Positions 46,024-56,258 of a stretch of DNA of 64,000 nt are shown piece by piece (positions within the stretch are counted from its first letter, which is position 1; each line of letters opens with the position of its first letter). Source of the DNA: Symbiodinium natans (taxonomy: Eukaryota; Sar; Dinophyceae; Suessiales; Symbiodiniaceae); contig CAJNDS010002085.1 in NCBI GenBank assembly GCA_905221605.1, forward strand, positions 188,001 to 252,000. Reading direction: 5' to 3'. The notes under the pieces are model-generated. The model was not told the origin of the DNA. It ran no database searches and saw only the letters and a program-made list of their open reading frames with translations. Position numbers and translations under genes: made by a program.

Positions 46024-48524
46024 TCAATGCGCCCTACGCTGGCCGGCCTCGTCTAGGCTGCCCAGCAACTTCTTGAGCACTTTGTTGTAGGCTTGAGGCA
46101 CGCCCATCATCTTCTTGAGCATCTTCTCCATGTTCTCCCAGAACCAATTCCACGCCACCTCGTGATCCATATCCCAATCTTTGGGAACCATGGACCTCAA
46201 GGAAGCCAACATCACTGCCTTGAACTGCGGAAGGACGATCTGACCCTTGTTGTATCTGGCGAGGATCAGGGAAAGCACATCGCACTCCTCCTGGAGACGA
46301 GTGGTGTTGGCCACATTCGTCGCCATGCCATCGAAGCGTTCGAGGACGATGTGCATCCACTTGCTGTCGGCGAAACCCATCACCGCCGCATTGAAGAGAA
46401 ACATCTCATTGAAAGTGGCTGGTACCTTGACTTCACCGAGACCGACGACACCCGCCTCATCGTCATCCGGCTTGCCCTTGGTTTTCTGACCTGAGTTGCT
46501 GAGTTCATAAGCCCCGAAAAAAGTGCAGACTTTCAGATTCAATAGGGGCTTATGGTATCGCAAAAAGTGTGAAGGTGAGCTCATTCAGCCAAGTGGCCCT
46601 TCTCGCCGGAGGAGGCCGCTGTGGCGTCGGTTTGCTCAGAAGTTTGCCTTTGCTTGTCCGAGTCCGATGGCGATGAGACTGACTCGTCTTGCTCTAACTC
46701 CACGTCGTCCGGTGTTTCTGAGGGCACCTCGACATGGTTGTGGTTGGCAATCTTCCAGCTGCGCTGGATGATCTTGATGCGCGTGCCCAGCTCGTTGCGG
46801 CAGTACACCTCAGTTGTCTAGTACCTAGGGGAACTAAAGGTTAGCCTTTGTGATTATAAGGTGATTATACTACCCCAAAAAGGTTAAAGGTTACCTACTC
46901 TACTGGAATATGAGGTGACTATCCTACCCCAAAAAAGTTAAAGGCTACCTACTCTACTACTAAGCCTAGAATCCCTAAACCCTAAACCCCAAACCCCAAA
47001 CCCCAAACCCTAAACCCTAAACCCTAAACCAAGCCACAATTGCGCCACCGATGTAGTTGAGCATCGCGACGATCCCTGCGCGAGCCTCCGGAGTGAACTC
47101 CCGGCCCAGCTCAGCGTCCATGCTGTTTAAAATGGCCTTACTTCTCCTATGTTAAGGTTTAGGGTTTAGGGTTTAGGGTTTAGGGTGTAGGGTTTAGGGT
47201 GTAGGGTTTAGGGTGTAGGGTTTAGGGTTCAGGGTTTACTTCTCCGATAACCAAGAGGGTACAAAAGCTTAAACTTTCATCTTCCTACCAAATTAAGGAA
47301 GCCCCCCCCCCCCCCCCCCCCAACAAAAGTTTAAAGTTCAGCTAAAGGCGAAGTAAGTGGCACCTGCGAAGATTCCCAGCCTCGCCGGAGTCACTTCGCG
47401 ATCCAGATGCTGAAAGCCGAGGGTCTCCACCGACGATTTCAGAGCAGATGGATTGTTGCTCATGGAAAACCTTACTTCTCCAATAACCTGGGGGAATAGA
47501 AGAATACTCCTACTAAATAAGGAAGCCTAAAAAGTTTAAGTTCAACTGAAGGCGAAATAAGAAACCTATACTGATCTAGCAACAACTGCAATCTGTTTGC
47601 TGTTTCTGAAGAACTCTCGTGCCCAAAACTGAAAAAACTCTTCCCAAGTATCCCTATAAGAAACATGTTGCTCAGAGTGTTGGTGAAGGTCAGCGCGAAG
47701 ATGGTTCTCGGAGATTTGAACATCGACCGCATGCCCGGAGCATCCTCGAAGATGGCATCGTAGATGGCCAGGCCCGCGGACTCGGCGGTGGTGAACCTTA
47801 AGGGGGTTTAGGGTTTAGGGTTTAGGGTTTGAGGTTTAGGGTTTAGGGTTTAGGGTTTAGGATTTAGGGTTTAGGGTTTACTTCTCCAATAACCAAGGGA
47901 AAAACACAAGCTTAAGCTTTATTATTCCTACGACATAAGGGAAGCCCCAAAAAGTTGAAAGTTCAGGAGTTGGCAAGGTAAGGAGCTTGGCGAGGAAGTC
48001 CTGCCAAGACTGGCGTATCTCTTCCGCCACAGCGTCTGGCAACTTCAGCTCCTCGAACTCATCCTCGTGCACTCTCTGGTACTTCCTTACTTCTCCACTA
48101 ACCAAGGGGGGGGTAAAAAAAAAGGTCAAGCTCTAACATTCCTACTGAGTAATTAAGGAAACCCAACAAAAGCTTAAAGTCCAACTAAAGGTTAAACTTC
48201 AACATTCCTACTAAGTAATTAAGGAGAAACCCAATAAAACCTAAAGCTCAACTTTAAGGCGAAGGTAAGCTGCTGGATGGTGGCATCGTTGAGCTCCACG
48301 TCGGTGTGGGCGTTTCCGCTGACTTCGGTGGCTTCCTCTGTCGTCTCTTCATCTTCCTTACTTCTGCAAAAAAAGGGGGAAAAAGGTTAAACTTTACAAT
48401 GTTCCTTGAAAAAGGTTATGAAAGTTCAACTCAAGGCGAAGTAAGCTTCTTCCAGCTCACCTGTGCACGTCCCCATCAACTCCTCATGGTCCTCGAAGCT
48501 TCCGCTTGCGCCGGAGTCGTCCAT
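46024..48524 (-). CDS. Acidic two-globin-domain protein, copy B, eight exons
   Basis: Exons: 48524-48450, 48356-48274, 48085-47987, 47796-47665, 47470-47362, 47136-47038, 46808-46598 and 46490-46024. They sum to 1275 nt (424 aa plus TGA). It starts MDDSGASGSFEDHEE with an acidic leader, then the first globin domain (about residues 60-210; GFQHLDREV near 150), an acidic Ser-rich linker, and the second globin-like segment (about 280-405). Every junction reproduces the uninterrupted copy A coding sequence, apart from substitutions. All seven introns are element-derived (five of one family). The C-terminus differs from copy A: small indels bring TGA into frame after GQRRAH, so about 20 terminal residues are missing. 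The gene lies 0.74 kb upstream of channel copy B. Confidence 0.85.
46491..46597 (-). mobile_element. Third-family introner, intron 7 of globin copy B (GC-AG)
   Basis: Contains GAGTTCATAAGCCCC and AAAAAGTGTGAAGG, also found at 2966-3046 and 39890-39976. Target copies are TGAC/TGGC. Removal restores GAG-AAG-GGT-CAG in the acidic linker. Confidence 0.8.
46809..47037 (-). mobile_element. Second-family introner, intron 6 of globin copy B (GT-AG)
   Basis: A different element family (CTCAGTTGTCTAG...), with repeated AAAGGTTA and ACTACCCCAAAAA blocks and a short telomere-like array at the high-coordinate end. Flanks are ACAC/CCAC. Removal restores ATT-GTG-TAC-TGC. Relatives lie at 63017-63122 and 60142-60250. 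Confidence 0.78.
47137..47361 (-). mobile_element. Introner with embedded telomere-like array, intron 5 of globin copy B (GC-AG)
   Basis: Flanked exactly by TGGC on both sides (47133-47136 and 47358-47361). About 90 bp of TTTAGGG/TGTAGGG units lie between two copies of TTACTTCTCC, and a C(20) run lies inside. Removal restores GGT-GCC-ATT. Confidence 0.85.
47471..47664 (-). mobile_element. Two adjacent element insertions, intron 4 of globin copy B (GT-AG)
   Basis: AAAC occurs three times: before CTTACTTCTCC (47467-47470), after GGCGAAATAAG, and at the exon edge (47661-47664). This marks one family member and a second, different insertion stacked beside it. The intron begins GTTT and ends AG; removal restores AAC-ATG-TTT. 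Confidence 0.82.
47797..47986 (-). mobile_element. Introner with embedded telomere-like array, intron 3 of globin copy B (GC-AG)
   Basis: Same family, with target copies GAAC/GAGC. Its low-coordinate terminal repeat is split: CTTAAGGGGG, then about 70 bp of TTTAGGG units, then TTACTTCTCC resumes. Removal restores GCC-AAG-TTC of copy A. Confidence 0.82.
48086..48273 (-). mobile_element. Introner, intron 2 of globin copy B (GC-AG)
   Basis: Same family as intron 1, ends CTTACTTCTCC and GGCGAAGGTAAG, flanked by CTTC/CTGC (one mismatch). It contains an internal direct duplication of about 75 bp, marked by two copies of ATTCCTACT. Removal restores ATC-CAG-AAG-TAC as in copy A. Confidence 0.85.
48357..48449 (-). 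mobile_element. Introner, intron 1 of globin copy B (GA-AG)
   Basis: The element occupies 48357-48445 with inverted ends CTTACTTC...GAAGTAAG. It is flanked on both sides by CTTC (GAAG on the coding strand). The intron is target copy plus element, beginning GAAG and ending AG. The interior is A-rich and shares AAAGTTCAACT with the next introns. Confidence 0.85.
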
Positions 48525-48656
48525 GGCTCTCAACACAGGGTATCGCAATCAGTCTACAGCCTGGCAACTCAATACAGGAGTCTTCCAGCACGGCCAAAAA
48601 GGCGCTTGGGTTTGAGCCATATGGGATCAGGTTCATGGTCCCTAAACCGTATAATT

Positions 48657-48798
48657 GCTTGCAGGTTCATGGTACTTCTAACCCCATTGTGGCTGTACTT
48701 CTAAACCACCTATAAGCCCCTTGTGTGCCCTAATGCGCTTATCATTGGGTTGTAAGTGCAGGTATACTTGGGTTATTTAGTACCATGAACCTCCAACT
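48657..48798. mobile_element. Foldback element upstream of globin copy B
   Basis: GCTTGCAGGTTCATGGTACT...AGTACCATGAACCTCCAACTA, 130 bp upstream of the start codon of globin copy B. Confidence 0.7.
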
Positions 48799-49099
48799 AA
48801 CCGTAAACCCTAAACCCTAAACCCTAAACCCTAAACCCTAAAACCCTAAACCCCTAAACCCCTAAACCCGAAACCCTTGAAGCTGTGCGACTGCGACAGG
48901 ATGGTCAGCGCTTCGGGCATTCTGAAGTCGGGGCCTTGGGTGGTGGCGGAGCCTCTGTGCAGGAGGCCGATGATCCCATCGGGATGTTGCCTTTGGCACC
49001 TTTCAGTAGGGTTTAGGGTTTAGGGTTTAGGGTTTAGGGTTTAGGGTTGAGGGTTGAGGGTTTAGGGTTTAGGGTTTAGGGTTTAGGGTTGCTTTGAAT

Positions 49100-52000
49100 C
49101 AAGGGAGTCATACTCGGAGCCCTACAAATGTACCCCCTACGAGGTTCCCCGAATATCCTCCTGATATGGCCCTTGTATTCCCTTCGAGGAGAATGGAAAG
49201 GGGATTCCAATGCAAGGGTTATAAGGGCCGGTGGCCTCTTTATCTGTTGCCCTTTTACCTTAACATAGCCCCTAGATACCCTAATGTGAACCGCCCCTAC
49301 AAAACAGAAGCCCTACTTAAAGAGACCACCAACCAATATAACACAAGGGTGCAAGGGTACAAGCTTTGCGGTCCAAGGTAGGCCTAAGAGCCTTTAGGAT
49401 TGATGGTGCGGATAAATTCGTCTTGGAACCCAGACTCTTGATGTCAGCTGGCCCGACGGCGTTCCGTCACTCCCAAAACCGCCTCAACACCGCCCCAAAC
49501 CTCAAGTCAAGTCCCGCTGCGCTCAAAGGATCCTCCCCTTACTACCCTTCTAGGGACGTTTCTCTGATTTTTTGTTGAGGGTTTCTTCTTAATCCCTGTT
49601 CCCCTAGGAAGAAAAAAAGGATCCTTTTTGTTTGTATATAAGAAAGCCCATAACCCAAGAAGTAAAAAGGCTCCCTAACACTGATTTAGTCTTAAGCAAG
49701 CCCTAAACCCTAAACCCTAAACCCTCATCCCTGCGCAGCGGGAAATTCTTGTCCGTTGAAAGTGGTGGGTCTTCAGGGGCTCTGAACTCAAGGCTCTGGC
49801 TGCTCTAACTGCAGCACGATGGAGATGCCAGGGTTTAGGGTTTAGGGTTTAGGGTTTAGGGTTTAGGGTTTCAAAGTGTAGGGGCGTAAGGCTGTAAGAC
49901 CCGCTTTCTTCCTGAAGGTGTGCTTTTTGGAGTTGTCTTGCAGAACCTTCAATCTCATTGCGGGCCCGTCTACATCCGCAGATGGTGCAGTTGCAGCTGC
50001 CCCCCTCGCTGCAGCTGCAGCAAGAGCAGCCACATTGACCTCAGCAAACCGTTTAGGGTCCAGGGTGAAACCCGCCAGACTCATAAGTCAGTCTACGTGC
50101 CTATCATCAATGACCCCCTAAACTCCAAACCTGTTTGTGTTTCTTTCTTTGCGGCAGGGCCAAGTGTAACATGCACTGCCTTTTTGCTGGCCCTGCTCAT
50201 ATGTTTACCAGCCCATGCTGCGCAAGAGATGCAGAAACAATGTAGCACCCAACACACACACACACACACGCCCGATGCCTCTCAGAACATAGTTGTGTGT
50301 GAGTGGAGGCTTCGTCATGCTATAGGCTATGTAAAGCAATGCATCTTCTCTATAAACCGATGCTTCTGAACCCAAAGATCTGTCCCAGATTTACATCCCA
50401 ACACACATACCATGCTAGCCTGCTGGCGATCCTGACTTCTGCATAATGATCCCTTTCTTCAAGGGAGTGAGAGAAAGGCAGAGACAGAGAGATAAAGAGA
50501 GAGAGAGAGAGAGTCAAAGATGAAGGTAAGATGCAAGGCGGATGCTCGAGATGAGAAAGCGCGAGAGCGAGAGAGCCGGAGAAAGAGAGAGAACCAAGAA
50601 AGAGCAAGAATTGTTAAGTGCCATACAGCCCCAGAACAGGATGCTGTGGAGGGAGGGTTCCATTCGTGATAGGGGAGGCTGCTCAAACTAACGAGTGGGT
50701 ATTTCCCAAGATACGTTAGATAATGGTAACCCCCGATTTGCGCCCAAAACGCTGCAACCCTCACTATAGGAACTTCTACGCAGAATTAAACCCCAAGCCC
50801 TAAACCCTAAACCCTAAACCCTACACCCTAAACCCTAAACCACAAAATTGGGAAACCCCCGCTGCTCGGGGCCGCGCAGGAATGCACAGGGGAGGGAGGT
50901 GCGGCCACTGCAGATGGCGCAGCCCGCAAGACTACCTGAGCTTGGAGGGTTTAGGGTTTAGGGTTTAGGGTTAAGGGTTAAGGGTTAAGGGTTTAGGGGC
51001 TTTTGGAGGTCTTAAACCTAAGCAAGATGGTGATTGCTGGAAGAACTCTCCCACGACGAGATTGACAGCTCCAGTCTTGCAACAGCAAGTGTCCTGCCCC
51101 TTGCAGACCCAGGTGCGGCAGCCTTGGCTTTTTGCCCATTCTGGCGCGATGCCTGAAACGAGGGGCAGTTGTGGACCGGCTAGGAATACTAGGGCTGCCT
51201 AAACCCTAAACTGGGTTTAGGGTTTAGGGTTTAGGGTTTAGGGTTTAGGGTTTAGGCCCTAAAACCCCAAAACACCAGGCATCACTCGGTGGCCCATGCT
51301 TGATCGGCTGGAGATTTTCGACGGCCGAACTTGTCACGCTGGGGTTCATGTTAGGGTGTCTGGCTAAACCCACCCCCAGAATCTGCTTTGCTTCCGGGGA
51401 GTTTGGCATAGTTTGGGGGTGCCTAAAAGGTGTATAGGTGGCAATTAAGTGTTGTGGGGGATGGGGGGTCTGGGGGAGGGTCTGTTGTCAACCAGGGCAT
51501 GCTTTGGTTTGCTTTCAAGGGGCCTTTGGCTGCTTCCTCTGTCTCTTCTGCCGACGCTGCGACCGCGACCCTCGCGCATTGTCATCGCAGTCGCTCGTAG
51601 AGGGTACCCTTTCCGCAGCTTTCGAGTCCCGGTGGATAAGGATCTAAGTAAGGAAACCGCCGCTTTGAGATCTCTGGCAGCTTCCGGAGAGTATAACCCA
51701 GGACCTGAAGGCTGAAGTCTGAAGCTTCAGGGGGTAGTATCTTAAGCCGGGGAATGAGAGGCAGCCTTATAAAATTGACGGCCTCTCCGCTTACCTGAAA
51801 GCAAGGCTAGCAAGCACGATTTTGTCTGAGCCTCTGAAGCTACGGCAATTCAATCGAGATCTGCTTGCTTCGTTTTTTCGAGCTGAGTGTTCATGTTATA
51901 AAGTATCACTCTAAAATGGGGTGAGAATTGTGATAGTCGGCTTGCCCGTGCGAGTCCTGGTCCAAGAGCAAGTTTCCAGCGATTCCAACGCTCACACTAG

Positions 52001-52157
52001 CACAGGCGGGTTCCGCAACCCAGCAAACGTAGGCACCATTCCCAGATGGCCAAAGGACTGCCGAAACGAGAAGCCCTGTTACAAAAGGACGCCTGGCCTC
52101 AGGAAAAGCATTTTTCGGATGGTCCCAGTGTTGAACCGTCCCAAGCCCAAAACCCCA
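49100..52157. other. Repeat-poor stretch without an assigned gene
   Basis: A candidate minus exon at 49901-50039, GA/CT microsatellites 50464-50595, and telomere-like runs at 50946-50995 and 51210-51255. Long plus-strand open frames near 51440-51710 and 51921-52150 have no recognisable family. Confidence 0.5.
49901..50039 (-). CDS. Candidate exon, minus strand
   Basis: Acceptor GCTGAG|GTCA and donor GCGG|GTCT enclose an open frame: an alanine-rich start, then MRLKVLQDNSKKHTFRKKAG. The GTCA/GTCT ends fit the intron rule seen in the assigned genes. Confidence 0.32.
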
Positions 52158-52240
52158 ACCCTAAACCCTAAACCCTAAACCCTAAACCCTAAACCCTAAA
52201 CCCTAAACCCTAAACCCTAAACCCTAAACCCTAAACCCTT
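52158..52240. repeat. Telomere-like array CCCTAAA, about 11 units
   Basis: Perfect units. A longer array follows at 52586-52713, with a candidate exon between. Confidence 0.95.
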
Positions 52241-52242
52241 TT

Positions 52243-52365
52243 GAAGCCTTCCTTGGATCTTCGCCAGGTGGCGCTGCGTGCCACACAGGCCAGGACCAGC
52301 ATGGACAAGGGGGCTGCCCAGGATTGCCTCGGTCAGGCTTCTGCCCGGACCCTCCCTAAAGGGTT
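52243..52365 (+). CDS. Candidate exon, plus strand
   Basis: Island between two long telomere-like arrays; open 40 codons containing LDLRQVALRATQARTSMDKG. Weak evidence: no splice motif is decisive. Confidence 0.25.
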
Positions 52366-52585
52366 TAGGGTTTAGGGTTTAGGGTTTAGGGTTTAGGGTC
52401 CTTAAACCCTAAACCCTATTCCCCAAAAATAGCTCAGTTAAAGATTCCGAGATTTAGGGTTCACCAGCTTTTTGTTTTTTCCAATCTTACCGCGCCACGA
52501 AGGCCTAAACCGTTTTGCCCTCAGAAGCCTTAAACACCACAGCTCCCGGAACCCATGTCAAAGGCCGTCGGGACTTGGTCCACAA

Positions 52586-52713
52586 CCCTAAACCCTAAAC
52601 CCTAAACCCTAAACCCTAAACCCTAAACCCTAAACCCTAAACCCTAAACCCTAAACCCTAACCCTAAACCCTAAACCCTAAACCCTAAACCCTAAACCCT
52701 ACCCTAAACCCTC
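52586..52713. repeat. Telomere-like array CCCTAAA, about 18 units
   Basis: Nearly perfect, with one shortened CCCTAA unit and one CCCTACCC. Confidence 0.95.
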
Positions 52714-52908
52714 AGGGTTTCGGGCCGTGCCTCCTGAAAGGACAACCGGAGTCAGGGATCAGGGTGGCTTTAGGGATGGCTAGGAGGGGGGGGGGGGTCT
52801 GCATGCCATAGAATTTGACGAGATTTAGGGCCTATGTCATACGTCCACATCAATGAAACCATTGTTTGTGAGATATTTGTGCAGAATATATATATATATA
52901 TATACATG

Positions 52909-52942
<34 letters not shown>

Positions 52943-53333
52943 GGTGTGTGTATGTACATGTGTCTGTGAGTGCGCCGCTGCTGTTTGGATTATTCACCTG
53001 TCTACGGACTGTACCATGTGTCAAGGAGCGACTCCGAAAAGACAACAAAAGGGCGCTTGGGCGCTTTCGTGGCTGGTGGAAGACACGGAGCCCAAACCCT
53101 TCGACCACTTGAACCCTAAACCCTAAACCCTAAACCCTAAACCCTAAACCCTAAACCCTAAACCGGCACCGAGCTGCACCGACGCACGGGGGCATTTTGG
53201 CACCTCCGCGTGCCAAGCCACGCGCTTTGCAAGGAGGCCTCCGGCACATCAGGCTCAGGGATTACTTGGAGGTTCATGGGTAGTTTAGGGTTTGGGGTTT
53301 AGGGTTTAGGGTTTAGGGTTTAGGGTTTAGGAT

Positions 53334-53477
53334 TACTTGGAGGTTCATGGTACTTAATAACCCAACTATAGCTGTACTTAAAACCCAATTATAACCACAT
53401 TAAGGCACTTAAGGGGCGTAGAAGTGGGTAATAAGTACAGTTACTATTGTGTTATAAGTACCATGAACCTCCAAGTA
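53334..53477. mobile_element. Foldback element beside a truncated sister copy
   Basis: A full element, TACTTGGAGGTTCATGGTACT...ACCATGAACCTCCAAGTA. At 53263-53285 a lone left end with TTTAGGG units precedes it. Confidence 0.75.
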
Positions 53478-53677
53478 GGGTTTTGGGAGCCGTTGTCTGT
53501 GTTGGGGTTGAGGATTTGTCGGACGTGTCTTTTGATTTTTGCCTGTCTCTTCGGTCTGGCAGCCGTCTTCTTCTCGGGCCTGTTTGAGATGCGGTTTCGG
53601 GTTTAGGGAAAAGGGTTTAGGGTTTATGGCTGGCAAACTGCACTGCCGTCCAGCCTGAATCCCGCAGGCCCTCAAAT

Positions 53678-53790
53678 ACTTGAAGGTTCATGGGTAGGTT
53701 TAATGAGGGTTATGAGTACCCTAAAGAAGGTGATAGCCAGCTATCAGTAGAGTTAATCGACCTACTACCACGACTACAGAGGTCCAACTT
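53678..53790. mobile_element. Foldback element, right end lost
   Basis: TACTTGAAGGTTCATGGGTAGG left end; the inner arms are present but the right terminus is degraded. Confidence 0.5.
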
Positions 53791-54245
53791 CCTGTAAAGC
53801 AGGAAGCTCAGACCCTGTAAGCCCTATAGGTTTAGAGTTACACCCACCACCCTCCCCCCTAAACCCTAAACCCTAAACCCTAAACCCCCCCCCCCCCCCG
53901 CCCCCCGGCAGAACACAGGGACCTAGCATCCTGCGGTTGTGGTAGTATGTCTGCGGTATGCTCGGGGTGGAATTCACGAGACAACCCCAAACCCCGAACT
54001 GACTCTCTATCCTACCGTACTCGAACCCTTAACCCTGAACCCTGAACCCTAAACCCTAAACCCTAAACCCTAAACCCTAAACCCCAAACCCTAGACCCTA
54101 GCCCTAAACCCCTTTTTTGAACCCGGGCTCTCTGAGGTGCCCTAAACCCTGTTGAACCTGGAAGCACCTAAACCCTAAACCCTAGCTAGCCCTAAACCCT
54201 AAACCCTAAACCCTAAACCCTAAACCCTAAACCCTAAACAGCCTT

Positions 54246-54340
54246 AACAACTCGCCTGGGCTTGCTGTTGGCGCCCGCTGGATGGGGGAGACGAATGCAG
54301 CACCGGCAGCCGCGGCAGCAAGGCCGATGAGGCTGCGGCG
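54246..54340 (-). other. Possible targeting-peptide exon
   Basis: Minus-strand frame RRSLIGLAAAAAGAAFVSP resembles a twin-arginine thylakoid lumen signal. There is no clean acceptor upstream (it directly abuts telomere-like units), and no downstream exons were identified. Confidence 0.22.
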
Positions 54341-54345
54341 AGGGT

Positions 54346-54660
54346 TGGGTTTCGGGTTTCGGGTTTAGGGTTTAGGGCTTAGGGCTTAGGGTTTCGGGTT
54401 CGGGTTTTGGGTTTAGCTTCGGGGGCTTTAGGGTTTGGGGTTTCGGGTCTGGGGGTTAGGGCTTTAAGGTTTAGGGTTTTTAAGGTTTATAGAGCATAGG
54501 CTTTAGCGGTTTTATAGAGTTTAGGGTTTAGGGTTTAAGGTATATGGGCTTTAGGGCTTTGTAGGGTTTCGACTCTCAAGACTTATAGGGTTTAGGGCTT
54601 GCAGGTTTTAGGGTTTTAGGATTATAAGATCTATAGCGCTTACAGGGGCTTGAGGTTTAG
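54346..54660. repeat. Degenerate telomere-like tract
   Basis: TTTAGGG units drifting to TTTCGGG, CTTAGGG, TTATAGGG and GTTTTAGGG, with no gene visible. Confidence 0.8.
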
Positions 54661-54784
54661 GGGCTCCTGGGTGGAGATGTTTGGAGTGGCCACGAGTAAC
54701 CCAAGCAAGACATGCTCTTGCTAGGTATCCGTATGTTGGTCTCAGCTTTGCAGGAGCCTGCTCAAAACCCTAAACCCTAAACCC

Positions 54785-54935
54785 TACTTGGAGGTTCATG
54801 GTACTTAGTAACCCAATTACAACTGCACTTATCACCCAACTATAGCCACATTAGGGCACTCAAGGGCCTTAAAAATTAAAAGTGGGTTATCAGTACAGTT
54901 ATCATTCAGATATAAGTACCATGAACCTCCAAGTA
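54785..54935. mobile_element. Foldback element inside telomere-like units
   Basis: TACTTGGAGGTTCATGGTACT...TACCATGAACCTCCAAGTA, with CCCTAAA units touching both ends. Confidence 0.78.
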
Positions 54936-56128
54936 AACCCTAAACCCTAAACCCTAAACCCGAAATCCTAAACCCTAAACCCTAAACCCGAAACCCTAAA
55001 CCATAAGGTGGAGCTTCACATCGCCACACCGTGCGAGTTCGAGCTCTTCGAACCTCGGGGACCACATGAATGAACCCGAAAGTTGGGTACACATACCCTA
55101 TACTGCCTATAAATCCTATTAAGGTATATAAACCTTAGGGTTTAGGGTTTAGGGCCATAAACCCTTTTAGAGTTCGTTCGGTTCGCAAGGAACTGCGTTT
55201 CCGGGGTGGTTGGGCTCGATGATGGTGGGGAAGTACGGACCTTGCGGGTTGCTCGCGTGCCCCGTGTCGCAAGGCACCTCGTACTACCTTGCTGCTATGT
55301 CCATGCGCCAATTCGAAATCCTAAACCTAAACCCTTAACTTCCTAAACCCTACACCCCAAACCGCTGCATGTCAAAGACAACCTAAACCCTAAAGCCCGA
55401 AAGCTCCCCCTCCCAACAAAGCCCTCTAGCGAACCCGTACAACCGAAAAAACCGAACTTGAGGCCCTGAACAGCCAGCTGGAGTTGCCAAGGCCCAAAGC
55501 CCGAGCCCAAACCCTAAACCCCAAACCCTACCAACCCTCACCCCTACACCCAAAACCCTGGGAAACCTCAACCGTTGGTAGCGACAGCTTCTTGAAGCCC
55601 CAACAAGAAATTGCCCGCGACATCAGAGTAGAAGCAGGAATAGGAATCTAAGGGATCTTCTACCTAAAGCCCTAAACCCAAATTAAACCCAGAAACACCA
55701 ACCCTAAACCCTGAACCCTAAACCGCGGCTCCTTCAACCATTCAGGGAATTTGGGGGTCGACTGTAGTTCCCTTTCTTCATTGGCCTCGTCCAAACTGCG
55801 GACCTGCGTTAGGGCTTCGGGTTGAGGGTTTTGGTGATCCGAAGTGTCGAGGGTTTAGGGGATCAGCCGGCTGATATGGCTCACAAGGCGCTAGGTACAT
55901 GGGGTTTGGGGCTTTAGAGTTTGCAGGCTCGTTTCAACCCCCCTAAACCCTAAACCCTAAACCCTGAACCCTAAACCCTAAACCCTAAACCCCGAACCTT
56001 TTTGGTTTGCTCTCTGCGGGATGGTGTAGGGCCTCGTCGCTCAAAACATGCAAGCGGCGTGATGCGCTTCGGCGGATGCACCCGGAACCAAAAAAAGAAA
56101 CCTGTCTCGGGGCTCTACCTTGGCCCCT

Positions 56129-56258
56129 TAGGGTTTAGGGTTTAGGGTTTAGGGTTTAGGGTTTAGGGTTTAGGGTTTAGGGTTTAGGGTTTAGGGTTTA
56201 GGGTTTAGGGTTTAGGGTTTAGGGTTTAGGGTTTAGGGTTTAGGGTTTAGGGTTTAGG
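56129..56258. repeat. Telomere-like array TTTAGGG, about 18 units
   Basis: One of the longest perfect arrays in the window; it ends in a foldback-rich tract. Confidence 0.95.
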
